DNA from: Luminiphilus sp.
GTDB taxonomy: Bacteria; Pseudomonadota; Gammaproteobacteria; Pseudomonadales; Halieaceae
Length of the DNA stretch: 64,000 nucleotides
Assembly: GCA_029242325.1 (NCBI GenBank)
Contig: JAQWUD010000019.1
Coordinates: 43,891-107,890 of the forward strand
Direction: 5' to 3'
Each line of letters opens with the position of its first letter. The stretch's first letter is position 1. The translations under genes and the position numbers were made by a program. This document shows, piece by piece, positions 12,051 to 24,136 of this stretch. The notes below the pieces were generated by a model. It saw nothing but the letters and a program-made list of their open reading frames with translations, did not search any database and had not been told where the DNA came from.

Positions 12051-12758
12051 ATGTTAAACGTGAGCCTTTACCGCTATAACCCAGAGACCGATAACGCCCC
12101 TTATATGCAAGACTTTACGGTCGATACGGGCGATCGAGACCTGATGGTGCTTGATGTCTTGGAGCTGATCAAGGCGGAGTACGATGGCAGTGTCACTTAC
12201 CGGCGCAGTTGTCGCGAGGGTGTGTGCGGCTCCGACGGTTTGAATATGAACGGTAAAAACGGCCTTGCTTGCATTACGCCGCTTTCGGAGTCCGTCAAAG
12301 GAGGCAAGCTAGTGATTCGACCGCTACCGGGTCTACCTGTGATTCGAGATCTCGTAGTCGACATGAGCCTCTTCTACGCACAGTACGAAAAGGTCCAGCC
12401 TTATCTACAAAATCCGACCCCTGCGCCCGCCATCGAGCGTCTTCAGTCCCCGGAAGAGCGCGCGCAGCTTGATGGCCTTTATGAGTGTATTCTTTGCGCA
12501 TGCTGCTCAACCAGTTGTCCCTCTTTTTGGTGGAATCCGGATCGATTTGTCGGCCCAGCCGGGCTGTTGCAGGCTTATCGATTCCTTGCAGATAGCCGCG
12601 ACACTGCGACCGAAGAGCGTCTCGCGAAGCTCGATGACCCCTTCAGTGTATTTCGATGCCATGGCATCCAAAATTGCGTCAATGTGTGTCCTAAGGGCTT
12701 GAATCCGACCAAGGCAATTGGGCACATCAGGGGCATGCTGCTCAATCGGGCCACGTAA
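12051..12758 (+). CDS. sdhB: Succinate dehydrogenase iron-sulfur subunit SdhB
   Basis: Electron-transfer subunit of complex II, 235 residues. The N-terminal ferredoxin domain binds a 2Fe-2S cluster through CREGVCGSDG and a later Cys in GLAC. The C-terminal domain binds 4Fe-4S and 3Fe-4S clusters through CILCACCSTSCPSFWW and CHGIQNCVNVCPKGL. GGGAGACAGGAG precedes the ATG. A 233-base gap separates it from sucA, and I see no strong terminator in that gap. Confidence 0.97.
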   Translation: MLNVSLYRYNPETDNAPYMQDFTVDTGDRDLMVLDVLELIKAEYDGSVTYRRSCREGVCGSDGLNMNGKNGLACITPLSESVKGGKLVIRPLPGLPVIRDLVVDMSLFYAQYEKVQPYLQNPTPAPAIERLQSPEERAQLDGLYECILCACCSTSCPSFWWNPDRFVGPAGLLQAYRFLADSRDTATEERLAKLDDPFSVFRCHGIQNCVNVCPKGLNPTKAIGHIRGMLLNRAT

Positions 12759-12991
12759 GTGCCTTCGGGCATCCCATATCTAAAATTTATGGGCTCCCAC
12801 GTCTGGTTATGGGGCTCATAACTGAAAAGAATAATACGTGTTCTAAAAGCACAAACGTCATTTTTTAAGCCTGACGCCGACATTGGACCGGCGTAATCTC
12901 CTGCAAAATTCCATACACTACGCTCCGTGGTAGACTCAGGACGCGCGTAAGCGCGGTATCCTGATGTTTCGAGTCGTATGGGGGAGACTGT

Positions 12992-15859
12992 GTGACCAAG
13001 GCGACACCAATGCCCGGCATGATGGCGCAATGGGCGACATCCCACATTGCCGGCGGCAATGCTGAATATGTCGAAGTGCTCTACGAAACCTATCTCAGGG
13101 ACCCCAATGGGGTAGCACCTGAATGGCGCGACTACTTCGATCAACTCCCCTTAGTGGACTCAACGTCGCGCACTGCACATGACGTTCCGCACTCGGTTCT
13201 ACGCGAGCGCTTTGCACGCATCTCGAAGATGCGCGTGCGGACAGACGCCACGGTGGCGCACGATGCTCATGCGACCGAGTATGAGCGCAAACAGGTGCGA
13301 GTTGTTCAGCTGATCTCTGCCTACCGCCAGCGGGGGCACCAGCAAGCCTCTCTGGACCCGCTTGGGCTGGCAACCCGCGCTTTGGTGTCAGATTTGGAGC
13401 TCTCTTTTCATGAGCTGAGTGAGGCGGACCTCGACACAACCTTTCAGGTTGGTACGGTTTATTTCGGTCGCTCTGAAGCCACGTTAGCCGACATTCAGGA
13501 TGACCTCAAAAAGACCTACTGTGGCACGGTAGGCGCCGAATTTCTGCACATCGTCAATACGGAGGAGCGCCACTGGATAATGAGTCGGATGGAGGCTGTC
13601 CGAAGCGCACCCGAGTTTTCACGAGATCAGCGTTTACAAATCTTGAGACAACTTAACAGCGCTGAGGGACTGGAGAAGTCCCTTGGCTCTAAATACCCGG
13701 GCACGAAGCGCTTTGGACTGGAGGGCGGTGAGAGTCTGATCCCGCTCATGTCGGAGGCAATACAGCGTGTTGGCGGATACGGTGCCAAAGAGATATGTAT
13801 CGGTATGGCTCACCGCGGGCGTCTCAATATGCTGGTCAATATTTTGGGAAAGAACCCTGTTGAGTTATTTGATGAATTCGAGGGCAAGGTCACTCACATA
13901 GGGTCTGGCGATGTGAAGTATCACCAAGGCTTTTCCTCTAACATGATGACGCCCGGAGGGGAGGTGCATCTCGCGCTGGCCTTTAATCCCTCTCACTTGG
14001 AAATTGTCTCTCCAGTGATCGAGGGCTCGGTGCGGGCACGACAGGATCGGCGTTCTGATCGGGTTGGCCAGTCAGTAGTTCCGATAGTAATGCATGGCGA
14101 CGCTTCTTTTGCAGGGCAGGGCGTGGTCATGGAAACGTTTCAGATGTCCCAGACCCGCGCGCACCGGACGGGTGGAACCTTACACATCGTGCTTAACAAC
14201 CAGATCGGCTTTACCACCAGCGAGCCAGCTGATGCGCGTTCGACAGAGTACTGCACAGACATTGCGAAAATGGTCCAGGCGCCTATTTTTCACGTCAACG
14301 GCGATGACCCTGAAGCGGTTGTGTTCGTCACGCAGCTGGCCGTAGATTTTCGTAACCAGTTTCACAAGGATGTCGTGATCGATTTGGTGTGTTATCGGCG
14401 AAGAGGTCATAACGAGGCCGACGAACCGTCTGTCACTCAGCCGGAGATGTACGACAAGATCAAGGCTCAGGCGACAACCAGAGATCTTTACGCGCAGCGT
14501 CTTATTGCTGAGGGGCTCCTCAGTGTCGAGGAAGATGCTGAATGGGTGAATCTCTATCGGGAGGCCCTTGAGCGAGACGAGCCGATTGTCAGCTCGCTTG
14601 TGTCGAAGCCTAACAAGGCGATGTTTGTCGACTGGACGCCCTACCTTAATCACCGCTGGGACCTGGCCGCTGATACGAAGGTGCCTATTGGCGACCTCAA
14701 AAAGCTGTCCGAGCGCACTGCGTCGTTGCCGGACGGGTTTTCCGTCCACCGCGTTGTGAGAAAGTTGTTGGATGACCGTCTCAAAATGGGTGCGGGCGCT
14801 CAGGAAGTGAATTGGGGATTTGCTGAGACGATGGCATATGCGTCTCTGTTGGACGAGGGATTTCCCGTGCGCCTCACCGGGCAGGATGTGGGCCGCGGGA
14901 CATTCAGTCATCGTCATGCAGTGCTTCGCAATCAGCGTGATGGGGGCGCCTGGATTCCATTACAAAATGTCGGTGATGAGCAAGCGTCCTTCCAGATTTA
15001 TGACTCCCTCCTGTCGGAGGAGGCTGTATTGGCTTTTGAGTATGGCTATGCCACGACCTCGCCCGGGGTCTTGGTGATCTGGGAAGCTCAGTTCGGTGAT
15101 TTCGCCAACGGCGCACAAGTTGTTATCGACCAATTTATTTCGAGTGGGGAAAACAAGTGGAGCCGTCTCTGTGGGTTGACCATGCTGTTACCGCATGGGT
15201 ACGAGGGCCAGGGTCCAGAGCACTCCTCCGCGCGGCTAGAGCGGTTTCTGCAGCTTTGTGCTGAAGACAATATCCAAGTGTGTATACCGAGCACACCCGC
15301 TCAGGTTTTCCACATGTTGAGGAGACAGGCTATCCGTCCGTTACGGACACCGTTGGTTGTGATGACCCCAAAGAGTTTGTTGCGCCATAAGGAGGCGGTG
15401 TCTGGCATTGATGAGTTGGCCGAGGGTAGCTTCAGGACCGTAATTGATGAGACGGACGGGCTTCACGCCGAATCAGTCAAGCGCGTAATCCTGTGTTCTG
15501 GCAAGGTTTTCTTCGATCTGAGAGCGGCGCGACGAGAGCGTGACATCAATGACATTGTCATTATTCGCATTGAGCAAATGTATCCCTTTCCCCGAGTTGA
15601 TCTGCTTGAGGTGATCTCACGTTACGTGAACGTAGAGGACGTTGTTTGGTTGCAAGAGGAGCCTAAAAATCAGGGCGCATGGTATGCCATGCAGAGTCGA
15701 ATCAGGGCCGTCGTGCAGCGACACAAGGTAGATGTGTTCCTGCGATATGTCGGCAGGGATCCGTCCGCTTCTGCAGCCGCGGGGTATTCAGCGCTTCATA
15801 TGCGCGAGCAGGAAAAGTTTATAGATGAGGCACTGGGGCCAATGCCCTGGGGCTTTTAA
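12992..15859 (+). CDS. sucA: 2-oxoglutarate dehydrogenase E1 component SucA
   Basis: Thiamine-diphosphate-dependent E1 that decarboxylates 2-oxoglutarate and passes the succinyl group to the lipoyl arm of SucB. 955 residues, family length. The N-terminal segment (NAEYVEVLYETYLRDP) is the E2-binding region; the ThDP site includes GMAHRGRLN, HGDASFAGQG and the GDG-like VNGDDPEAV metal motif; the C-terminal transketolase-like domain carries RLTGQDVGRGTFSHRHAV. The GTG at 12992 has GGGGAGA upstream. The 233-base gap before it could hold a separate promoter, though none is convincing by eye. Confidence 0.97.
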   Translation: MTKATPMPGMMAQWATSHIAGGNAEYVEVLYETYLRDPNGVAPEWRDYFDQLPLVDSTSRTAHDVPHSVLRERFARISKMRVRTDATVAHDAHATEYERKQVRVVQLISAYRQRGHQQASLDPLGLATRALVSDLELSFHELSEADLDTTFQVGTVYFGRSEATLADIQDDLKKTYCGTVGAEFLHIVNTEERHWIMSRMEAVRSAPEFSRDQRLQILRQLNSAEGLEKSLGSKYPGTKRFGLEGGESLIPLMSEAIQRVGGYGAKEICIGMAHRGRLNMLVNILGKNPVELFDEFEGKVTHIGSGDVKYHQGFSSNMMTPGGEVHLALAFNPSHLEIVSPVIEGSVRARQDRRSDRVGQSVVPIVMHGDASFAGQGVVMETFQMSQTRAHRTGGTLHIVLNNQIGFTTSEPADARSTEYCTDIAKMVQAPIFHVNGDDPEAVVFVTQLAVDFRNQFHKDVVIDLVCYRRRGHNEADEPSVTQPEMYDKIKAQATTRDLYAQRLIAEGLLSVEEDAEWVNLYREALERDEPIVSSLVSKPNKAMFVDWTPYLNHRWDLAADTKVPIGDLKKLSERTASLPDGFSVHRVVRKLLDDRLKMGAGAQEVNWGFAETMAYASLLDEGFPVRLTGQDVGRGTFSHRHAVLRNQRDGGAWIPLQNVGDEQASFQIYDSLLSEEAVLAFEYGYATTSPGVLVIWEAQFGDFANGAQVVIDQFISSGENKWSRLCGLTMLLPHGYEGQGPEHSSARLERFLQLCAEDNIQVCIPSTPAQVFHMLRRQAIRPLRTPLVVMTPKSLLRHKEAVSGIDELAEGSFRTVIDETDGLHAESVKRVILCSGKVFFDLRAARRERDINDIVIIRIEQMYPFPRVDLLEVISRYVNVEDVVWLQEEPKNQGAWYAMQSRIRAVVQRHKVDVFLRYVGRDPSASAAAGYSALHMREQEKFIDEALGPMPWGF

Positions 15860-15880
15860 TTCAGTTTTGAGGATATTTTC

Positions 15881-17128
15881 ATGAGTGTTGAGATCAAAGC
15901 GCCCGCTTTTCCCGAGTCTGTGGCAGACGGGGTGGTGGCCATCTGGCATAAAAAAGCGGGGGATGCCGTTGCTCGGGACGAGCTTCTGGTTGAAATAGAA
16001 ACCGACAAGGTGGTGATGGAAGTGGTGGCTCCTGAGCCAGGCGTCATCGAATCGATTTTTGTGCAGGTGGGAGAAACCATTGCCAGCGAAGCGTTGCTGG
16101 CAACCCTTGTGGCGGGAGAGGTGGCTTCCCCCGACAGGGCAAGTGGTGCTCCTGGCGAAGCGGCTGATGCGGCGGCAGAAGAAGATCGCACGAGGCCTGC
16201 GACCGATGCAGATGAACCCGTCCCCATGGGTCCTGCTGTGCGCGCCTTGCTGGAGGAGCACAGCCTGAATGCGCCCGACGTTGCGGCGACGGGAAAAGGC
16301 GGACGTCTATTAAAGGAAGATGTACTAGCCCATGTAGCGAGCCAGCAAGCTCAGCAGGAGCGGCCCGCATCGCTAGCGGAACAGCCTGCCTCTCAGCCGT
16401 TGGAACTGACCGGCCCCACCAGCGAGCGAATTGAAAAGCGTGTGCCGATGACCCGAATGCGGGCCAGAATTGCTGAGCGTTTGTTGGGGGCTACGCAACA
16501 AACGGCCATGCTCACCACTTTCAATGAGGTCAACATGGCGTCGTTGATGAAGTTGCGCAAACAGTACCGCGACCAATTTGAAGCCGTTCACAACGGCACG
16601 CGACTAGGATTTATGGGCTTCTTCGTGAAAGCGGCCTGCGAGGCATTAAAGCGCTTCCCAGAGGTGAATGCCTCTATCGATGGTGAGGACGTGGTTTACC
16701 ATGGGTATCAGGACATCGGTGTAGCGGTATCGGTGGATGAGGGTTTAGTCGTGCCGGTGCTCCGCGATGCGGACTTTATGAGCATCGCCGATGTTGAGGC
16801 GGCGATCTACGATTATGGCGTCAAGGCGCGAGACAAAAAGCTCACTATAGAGGAGATGACGGGAGGGACCTTCACCGTCTCCAACGGCGGCGTGTTCGGC
16901 TCGCTATTGTCGACGCCGATTCTCAACCCGCCTCAAACCGGCATCTTGGGCATGCACTCTATTCAGGAGCGCCCGATTGCGATGAATGGGGAGGTGGTGA
17001 TCCAACCCATGATGTATCTGGCGCTTTCGTATGACCACAGGCTGGTAGATGGTAAGACCGCTGTGCAATTTCTTGTAACGATCAAGGGCTTGATTGAGGA
17101 TCCCGCGCGGATTCTGCTTCAACTCTGA
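15881..17128 (+). CDS. sucB: 2-oxoglutarate dehydrogenase E2, dihydrolipoyl succinyltransferase SucB
   Basis: E2 core that transfers succinyl from lipoate to CoA. 415 residues. Domain order: one lipoyl domain with lipoylated Lys43 in [10 protein letters not shown], an Ala/Glu-rich linker, a peripheral subunit-binding domain ([15 protein letters not shown]...[11 protein letters not shown], about 110-150), and the catalytic domain from about 185 ending with the active-site motif YDHRLVDG. It lies 21 bases after sucA and 13 bases before lpd. Confidence 0.97.
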   Translation: MSVEIKAPAFPESVADGVVAIWHKKAGDAVARDELLVEIETDKVVMEVVAPEPGVIESIFVQVGETIASEALLATLVAGEVASPDRASGAPGEAADAAAEEDRTRPATDADEPVPMGPAVRALLEEHSLNAPDVAATGKGGRLLKEDVLAHVASQQAQQERPASLAEQPASQPLELTGPTSERIEKRVPMTRMRARIAERLLGATQQTAMLTTFNEVNMASLMKLRKQYRDQFEAVHNGTRLGFMGFFVKAACEALKRFPEVNASIDGEDVVYHGYQDIGVAVSVDEGLVVPVLRDADFMSIADVEAAIYDYGVKARDKKLTIEEMTGGTFTVSNGGVFGSLLSTPILNPPQTGILGMHSIQERPIAMNGEVVIQPMMYLALSYDHRLVDGKTAVQFLVTIKGLIEDPARILLQL

Positions 17129-17138
17129 ATGGGGGTAA

Positions 17139-18578
<1,440 letters not shown>

Positions 18579-18605
18579 TAACTGTATCCCTTCGCTGCCG
18601 CGGGC

Positions 18606-18639
18606 CCTCGGTTCCCACGGAGTAGGTAGGTAACCGAGG
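18606..18639 (+). other. Inverted repeat (possible RNA hairpin) in the lpd-sucC gap
   Basis: CCTCGGTT (18606-18613) and AACCGAGG (18632-18639) are exact reverse complements with an 18-base loop. The structure sits just upstream of the strong sucC ribosome site AGAGAGGAAA. There is no T-run, so it is not an intrinsic terminator; it could be an mRNA processing or stabilising element. Confidence 0.4.
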
Positions 18640-18657
18640 ACAACCAGAGAGGAAAGT

Positions 18658-19827
18658 ATGAATTTGCATGAATATCAGGGTAAGGCCCTGTTTGCTGAAT
18701 ACGGTTTGCCGGTTTCTACCGGGCACGCTGTTGAGTCAGCTGAGGCGGCAATTGAAGCGGCGCGCGCAATCGGTGGGGAACGCTGGGTGGTAAAGGCGCA
18801 GGTCCATGCAGGGGGTCGCGGCAAGGCGGGCGGTGTTAAATTAGTCGATTCACCAGAGGCCGCGGCCGAGTTTGCTGATCAGTGGCTTGGCAAGAGACTG
18901 GTGACCTATCAAACAGACGCCTCTGGCCAGCCCGTCTCTTGTATTTTGGTCGAGTCCTGTATCGATATTGCTGACGAGCTTTATCTTGGGGCAGTTGTTG
19001 ACCGTGCGAGTCGGCGTATTGTATTCATGGCATCGACTGAGGGTGGTGTGGAGATCGAGAAGGTTGCCCACGAAACACCCGAAAAAATTCTCAAGGCCGA
19101 GATTGATCCGCTAGTGGGTGCGCAACCGTTTCAAGGGCGCGATCTGGCTTTTCGCCTTGGCCTCAGCGGCGCACAAATAAAGCAATTCGTTGCCATTTTT
19201 ATGGGTCTGGCCAGGCTGTTTCAGGATAAAGACCTGGCGCTGATCGAGGTGAACCCTTTGGTGATTACCGATGCAGGCGATCTGCACTGCCTCGATGCAA
19301 AGGTTGTCGCTGATTCCAATGCTTTATACCGCCATCCAGAGCTTGAGGCGATGCACGACCCCTCTCAAGATGATGAGCGCGAGGCGCATGCTGCGGCCTG
19401 GGATCTGAACTACGTGGCGCTCGATGGCAACATTGGCTGCATGGTCAATGGAGCTGGACTGGCCATGGGCACGATGGACATTGTGAAACTACACGGGGGA
19501 TCGCCCGCGAATTTTCTGGACGTGGGCGGCGGCGCAACCAAAGAGCGGGTTACCGAAGCGTTTAAAATTATCCTGTCCGACAGCAACGTGCAGGCAGTTC
19601 TGATCAACATCTTTGGAGGCATCGTTCGTTGTAACCTGATCGCTGAGGGAGTGGTGGGTGCAGTAGAGGAGGTGGGCGTGGAAGTGCCCGTCGTCGTCCG
19701 GCTAGAGGGTAATAACGCAAGTTTGGGTCGTAAAGTGTTGGCAGACAGTGGCCTGAATATTGAGGCGGCAGAGAGCCTCTCCGATGCAGCGAAAAAGGTG
19801 GTTGCCGCAGCGGGAGGTGCGCAATGA
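18658..19827 (+). CDS. sucC: Succinyl-CoA synthetase (ADP-forming) beta subunit SucC
   Basis: Beta subunit of the enzyme that converts succinyl-CoA to succinate with substrate-level phosphorylation. 389 residues. The ATP-grasp domain starts [19 protein letters not shown] and includes the [18 protein letters not shown] nucleotide segment. The C-terminal domain has the [15 protein letters not shown] and NIFGGIVRC loops that face the phosphohistidine of SucD. Its stop overlaps the sucD start by 4 bases (ATGA). Confidence 0.98.
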   Translation: MNLHEYQGKALFAEYGLPVSTGHAVESAEAAIEAARAIGGERWVVKAQVHAGGRGKAGGVKLVDSPEAAAEFADQWLGKRLVTYQTDASGQPVSCILVESCIDIADELYLGAVVDRASRRIVFMASTEGGVEIEKVAHETPEKILKAEIDPLVGAQPFQGRDLAFRLGLSGAQIKQFVAIFMGLARLFQDKDLALIEVNPLVITDAGDLHCLDAKVVADSNALYRHPELEAMHDPSQDDEREAHAAAWDLNYVALDGNIGCMVNGAGLAMGTMDIVKLHGGSPANFLDVGGGATKERVTEAFKIILSDSNVQAVLINIFGGIVRCNLIAEGVVGAVEEVGVEVPVVVRLEGNNASLGRKVLADSGLNIEAAESLSDAAKKVVAAAGGAQ

Positions 19828-20696
19828 GTATTTTGATCAATTCCGATACCCGCGTGATTTGTCAGGGATTCACTGGTTCACAAGGCACGTTCCACTCCGA
19901 GCAGGCGTTGGCGTATGGCACAAAAATGGTTGGCGGCGTAACGCCAGGCAAAGGGGGTCAAACGCACCTGGAGCTTCCCGTTTTTAATACCGTATCTGAA
20001 GCAGTGGATAGCACCGGCGCGGAGGCTTCGGTCATCTATGTGCCTGCGCCATTTTGCAAGGACTCGATTCTCGAGGCTGCCAATGCAGGAATTGAGTTGA
20101 TCGTTTGTATTACCGAGGGCGTGCCCACCCTCGATATGCTGGACGCCAAGGTAAAGTGTGACGAGATGGGGGTTCGCCTTGTCGGGCCCAATTGTCCTGG
20201 CGTGATTACGCCCGGCGAATGCAAGATCGGCATCATGCCCGCGAACATCCACCTGCCTGGTAGGGTTGGAATCGTCTCTCGTTCTGGTACTTTAACTTAC
20301 GAAGCTGTCAAGCAGACAACAGATGTGGGCTACGGTCAGTCGACTTGCGTCGGCATTGGTGGGGATCCTATCCCAGGCTCCCATTTCGTTGACATTCTTG
20401 GCCTGTTTGAGCAGGACGCCCAGACGGAGGCGATTGTCATGATTGGGGAGATTGGCGGGACGGCAGAGGAAGAGGCCGCAGACTTCATTCGTAGTCATGT
20501 CAGCAAGCCAGTCGTGTCTTATATCGCAGGCGTTACGGCACCCAAAGGTAAGCGTATGGGCCATGCGGGAGCCATTATCTCTGGGGGTAAGGGTACGGCA
20601 GACGAAAAATTTGCAGCACTGGAAGCGGCAGGTGTGCGCACCGTGCGGTCTCTTGCGGATATCGGTGCCGCGCTGACTGAGGTAACGGGTTGGTAA
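19824..20696 (+). CDS. sucD: Succinyl-CoA synthetase alpha subunit SucD
   Basis: Alpha subunit of succinyl-CoA synthetase, 290 residues. The CoA-binding Rossmann domain begins [23 protein letters not shown], and the ligase domain carries the phosphorylated His in [27 protein letters not shown] is also diagnostic. It is the last gene of the suc cluster and is followed by a strong terminator 20 bases or so downstream. Confidence 0.98.
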   Translation: MSILINSDTRVICQGFTGSQGTFHSEQALAYGTKMVGGVTPGKGGQTHLELPVFNTVSEAVDSTGAEASVIYVPAPFCKDSILEAANAGIELIVCITEGVPTLDMLDAKVKCDEMGVRLVGPNCPGVITPGECKIGIMPANIHLPGRVGIVSRSGTLTYEAVKQTTDVGYGQSTCVGIGGDPIPGSHFVDILGLFEQDAQTEAIVMIGEIGGTAEEEAADFIRSHVSKPVVSYIAGVTAPKGKRMGHAGAIISGGKGTADEKFAALEAAGVRTVRSLADIGAALTEVTGW

Positions 20697-20719
20697 CGCG
20701 CAGTCGCGTGCTTGAAGAG

Positions 20720-20740
20720 CCCGCCATTGGCGGGTTTTTT
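20720..20740 (+). terminator. Rho-independent terminator after sucD
   Basis: CCCGCC (20720-20725), loop ATT and GGCGGG (20729-20734) are followed at once by six T residues (20735-20740). It closes the suc transcript ahead of the htpG promoter. Confidence 0.93.
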
Positions 20741-20763
20741 GTTTGCACTAGGCTGTAAGTGCC

Positions 20764-20791
20764 CTTGAAATATGGTCCTCAGGCCCCACTT
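20764..20791 (+). promoter_or_regulatory. Heat-shock (sigma-32 type) promoter of htpG
   Basis: CTTGAAA (20764-20770) and CCCCACTT (20784-20791) with a 13-base spacer match the RpoH consensus CTTGAAA / CCCCATNT in sequence and spacing. It lies 32 bases upstream of the htpG ATG and after the sucD terminator, which fits HtpG as a heat-shock chaperone. Confidence 0.85.
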
Positions 20792-20823
20792 ACTCTGCAC
20801 TACACCCTTGAGCGGACTTGATC

Positions 20824-22734
20824 ATGACTGTTGAAGCCACACAAACGATGGGATTCCAGACTGAGGCGAAGCAATTGCTCCACCTCATGATCCATTCTCT
20901 TTACTCCAATCGCGAGATTTTCCTGCGAGAACTGATTTCAAATGCTTCGGATGCCGTCGACAAGCATCGGTTTGCTGTGATCGCGGAGCCCGATCTGGGT
21001 GCTTCGGTCAGCAGCTATCGCATCCGTGTCGAAGCCAATTCTGAGGCGAAGACAATCACTATTGATGACAACGGTATTGGGATGTCGAGAGATGAAGTGA
21101 TCGATAATCTTGGCACGATTGCAAAGTCTGGGACCGCTGCCTTTATGGAGCAGCTCAGCGGTGACCAGAAGCAGGATAGTCAGCTCATCGGTCAGTTTGG
21201 CGTGGGCTTTTATTCCTCTTTTATTGTCGCGGACCGGGTTGAGGTGCTGACCCGCAAGGCGGGCTCGGAGTCTGCCACGCTGTGGGAGTCCGCGGGAGAA
21301 GATGAGTTCACCGTAGCCGCCGCTGAACGTCCCGAACCGGGCACCACCATTACACTGCATCTCAAAGCCGATGCGGATGAGTTTGCAGATAGTTGGCGGG
21401 TCCGATCAGTGATTAAAAAATACTCTGATCATATTTCGGTGCCGGTAATGATGCCTGAGCCTCCTGCGCCATCGGCGGATGAATCAGCAGAATCAGAACC
21501 TGAGGCCGCCCCGGAGTGGAAAGCGGTTAACGAGGCAAAGGCGCTGTGGACCCGAAGTCGTGCCGATATTGCCGATGAGGAGTACCAGGGGTTTTATAAA
21601 CATATCTCGCATGACTTTGAGGATGCGCTCACCTGGAGCCATAACGCCGTGGAGGGCAAGCTTGAATATACCTCGCTGCTGTACCTGCCCCGACAGGCGC
21701 CCTTTGACTTATGGCACAGAGACGCGGCGAGAGGGTTGAAGCTCTACGTGCAACGCACTTTTATTATGGACGAGGCGGAGCATTTTCTACCGATGTATCT
21801 CCGGTTTGTGAAAGGTGTGCTTGACTCAAATGATTTGCCGCTCAACGTGTCGAGAGAGTTGTTGCAACAAAATCAGCAAGTCGACTCTATTCGAGGCGCA
21901 TTGACCAAGAGGGTTCTCGACATGCTTTCGAAGATGGCGTCAAAGCAGCCAGAGGATTACGAGCAATTCTGGGATACCTTCGGCGTGGTGCTGAAGGAGG
22001 GACCAGGTGAGGATTTTGCCAACCGGGAGAAGATCGCAGACCTGTTGCGATTTGCCTCCACGCGTGATGATGCTTCCACTCAGCGCACCTCTCTCAAGCA
22101 GTATGTAGCGTCTATGGCCGAGGATCAGAAGGCCATCTATTACGTGGTAGCGGAGAATCATGCCACTGCAAAAAATAGCCCGCACATCGAAGCGCTTAGA
22201 AAAAAAGGCATTGAGGTACTGTTGCTCTCTGACCGGGTAGATGAGTGGCTGATGAGCCACCTCGGTGAGTATGGCGGAAAAACGCTACGAGATTGCGCCA
22301 AGGGAGCGTGGGACGAAGAGGGAGCCGACGAGACCAGCAAGAAAGCACTGGAAGAGGCTGAAAAGGCCAGTGAGTCGCTGATTGAGCGAATGCAGGACGT
22401 GCTACAAGAGCGCGTCGAGTCCATCCGACCCACAACAAGGCTCACTTCATCTCCAGCCTGCCTCACGGTGGCTGAGCATGAGATGGGCGCACAAATGCGG
22501 AAGATTATGGAGGCGGCAGGGCAGGCAATGCCCGACTCCAAGCCGACGCTAGAGATCAATGTGGAGCATCCACTCCTACAGCGATTGGATGTAGAGGCTG
22601 ATGAGGAGCGGTTTGCGGACCTTGCCCAGATTCTACTTGATCAGGCGTTTCTAGCAGAGGGTTCGGCGCTGGAGGATCCAGCGACCTATGTCTCCCGATT
22701 GAATAAGTTGTTGGTGGAGATGAGTGGCAAGTAG
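20824..22734 (+). CDS. htpG: Molecular chaperone HtpG (Hsp90)
   Basis: ATP-dependent Hsp90 chaperone of the cytosol. I use ATG 20824 rather than a TTG two codons earlier, because homologues begin near [19 protein letters not shown]; this gives 636 residues. The GHKL ATPase motifs are [20 protein letters not shown] and GQFGVGFYS, followed by the middle domain ([10 protein letters not shown] catalytic-loop segment) and the C-terminal dimerisation domain. A Pro/Glu/Ala-rich insertion near residues 215-235 separates the N and middle domains. A sigma-32 type promoter precedes it, and sixA starts 2 bases after its stop. Confidence 0.97.
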   Translation: MTVEATQTMGFQTEAKQLLHLMIHSLYSNREIFLRELISNASDAVDKHRFAVIAEPDLGASVSSYRIRVEANSEAKTITIDDNGIGMSRDEVIDNLGTIAKSGTAAFMEQLSGDQKQDSQLIGQFGVGFYSSFIVADRVEVLTRKAGSESATLWESAGEDEFTVAAAERPEPGTTITLHLKADADEFADSWRVRSVIKKYSDHISVPVMMPEPPAPSADESAESEPEAAPEWKAVNEAKALWTRSRADIADEEYQGFYKHISHDFEDALTWSHNAVEGKLEYTSLLYLPRQAPFDLWHRDAARGLKLYVQRTFIMDEAEHFLPMYLRFVKGVLDSNDLPLNVSRELLQQNQQVDSIRGALTKRVLDMLSKMASKQPEDYEQFWDTFGVVLKEGPGEDFANREKIADLLRFASTRDDASTQRTSLKQYVASMAEDQKAIYYVVAENHATAKNSPHIEALRKKGIEVLLLSDRVDEWLMSHLGEYGGKTLRDCAKGAWDEEGADETSKKALEEAEKASESLIERMQDVLQERVESIRPTTRLTSSPACLTVAEHEMGAQMRKIMEAAGQAMPDSKPTLEINVEHPLLQRLDVEADEERFADLAQILLDQAFLAEGSALEDPATYVSRLNKLLVEMSGK

Positions 22735-22736
22735 GA

Positions 22737-23231
22737 GTGCTGGTAACCATATGGCGTCATGCCGAAGCGGCGCCCGCCCTCGATGATGAGCGCCGCGAGC
22801 TCACCGATCGAGGGCGCAAGCAACTGAGCGCGTCAGTTGATGCGTTCTCTGCGTGGCTCGTTGCGGAGTGCATGTCTAGGGTGGATGTGTTGCGATTCAG
22901 TCCGCTGATCCGTACCCGTCAAACTGCAGAGCGGTTGGCACAGGGTTGCGGTGTATCAGACTGTGATGAGGCGCTGTGGCTCCGGCCGGTGGTGGCGACA
23001 CCAGAGGTTGGTGCGTTGATATCAAAATCTCTCGCGTTGAGTGAATGCGCACATATTTTATTGGTGTCTCATCACCCTCTGGTGGCTGGGTTGATCGCGT
23101 TGTGGAGCGATAGCGCCGAGTTGCCACCGCTGTTACCCGGAGGCTGTGCCACGCTGGATGTGCTCAGCCCAGAAAGGGGCGGAGCAACGTTATTAAGGCA
23201 CTGCCCTGACCCAAGGGTTGCCAGCCTGTGA
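22737..23231 (+). CDS. sixA: Phosphohistidine phosphatase SixA-like
   Basis: Histidine phosphatase superfamily protein of 164 residues. The RHG-type motif appears as WRHAEAAP near the N-terminus (phospho-acceptor His), with the ELTDRGRKQ segment and a second catalytic His in VSHHPLV. SixA removes phosphate from the phosphohistidine of HPt or PTS proteins; the substrate here is not known. The GTG start is 2 bases after the htpG stop, and the end overlaps the next start by 4 bases (GTGA), so the three genes form an operon. Confidence 0.85.
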   Translation: MLVTIWRHAEAAPALDDERRELTDRGRKQLSASVDAFSAWLVAECMSRVDVLRFSPLIRTRQTAERLAQGCGVSDCDEALWLRPVVATPEVGALISKSLALSECAHILLVSHHPLVAGLIALWSDSAELPPLLPGGCATLDVLSPERGGATLLRHCPDPRVASL

Positions 23232-24100
23232 GCGAGCAGGGCACGCCAATATCTTTCGTATCTGATGGTCTGACCTATGCGGGGCTGGAATGGGGTGATC
23301 CCGAGGGTCAGCTGGTTCTTGCTTTGCACGGCTGGCTGGATAACGCCCTGTCCTTTTCTGTTTTGGCGCCACATCTCGATAATGTTCGACTCATAGCACT
23401 CGATTTATCCGGCCAGGGTTTCAGTGATCATCGGTCTGCGGACGCTACCTACCACATTTGGGATGATGTCCCCCAGTTGGTAGGAATTGTTAATCAGTTG
23501 GGTGTATCGCAAGTCGCGGTGATGGGGCACAGCAGAGGGGCGGCCATAGCGACTCTTTTGGCCTCGGCCTTGGGCGGGCGTTGTTCTGATCTCATCCTGT
23601 TAGATGGCGCGTTGCCCGTACCCGTTTCTGAAGCCTCGGCAGCAATGCAATTAAGGCAATCGCTACTCGATCATGCTCGTCTGAATCAGTATACGGCGCG
23701 TTTGTTCAATGACGACGAGGCATTTATTGCGGCCCGGGCGAAGCTTGGTTTTTCTGCTGCAAGCGCACGGGTGCTAGCGCCTCGAGCTCTGAGATCTAAA
23801 GACGACGGCTTCGAGCTGTTGCACGATCCCAGGCTGAACCACGCTTCAGCGGTCAAGTTGACTCAGGGAATGTGCGATGCCTTCTACTCGGCACTCGCGG
23901 CCCAGACGCTTGCAATCGTTGCCGAGAGCGGGCGTCAAACCCGCGATAGCTTGAAGCCCGGAATAGCGGCGCTGGAGCGATTGGCCAACGCAGTAGTGAG
24001 GGTGGTTCCGGGCGGGCATCACACTCACATGGAGGAGGGGGCGCAGTCTGTTGCCGAGCATATTAATCGGTTTCTCTGCAATGGCCCTACAGACGGCTGA
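23228..24100 (+). CDS. Alpha/beta hydrolase
   Basis: A 290-residue alpha/beta-hydrolase-fold protein. The oxyanion segment is LHGWLDN, the nucleophile elbow is GHSRGA with the catalytic Ser, and the C-terminal GGHHTHME supplies the catalytic His; an Asp is expected between them. The LDLSGQGFSDH loop is like those of esterases and serine hydrolases of the MhpC/BioH type. The substrate cannot be read from the sequence. Its GTG start overlaps the sixA stop. Confidence 0.85.
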   Translation: MSEQGTPISFVSDGLTYAGLEWGDPEGQLVLALHGWLDNALSFSVLAPHLDNVRLIALDLSGQGFSDHRSADATYHIWDDVPQLVGIVNQLGVSQVAVMGHSRGAAIATLLASALGGRCSDLILLDGALPVPVSEASAAMQLRQSLLDHARLNQYTARLFNDDEAFIAARAKLGFSAASARVLAPRALRSKDDGFELLHDPRLNHASAVKLTQGMCDAFYSALAAQTLAIVAESGRQTRDSLKPGIAALERLANAVVRVVPGGHHTHMEEGAQSVAEHINRFLCNGPTDG

Positions 24101-24136
24101 TGCCTTCGTCCCTGAAAGCGGAGGTGGTGCCGGGTA

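Noticed and set aside
12759..12991. Promoter or terminator in the sdhB-sucA gap
   Set aside because: I looked for a -35/-10 pair and for a stem with a T-run; TACACT near 12914 lacks a -35 at the right distance and no good stem is present, so nothing is claimed.
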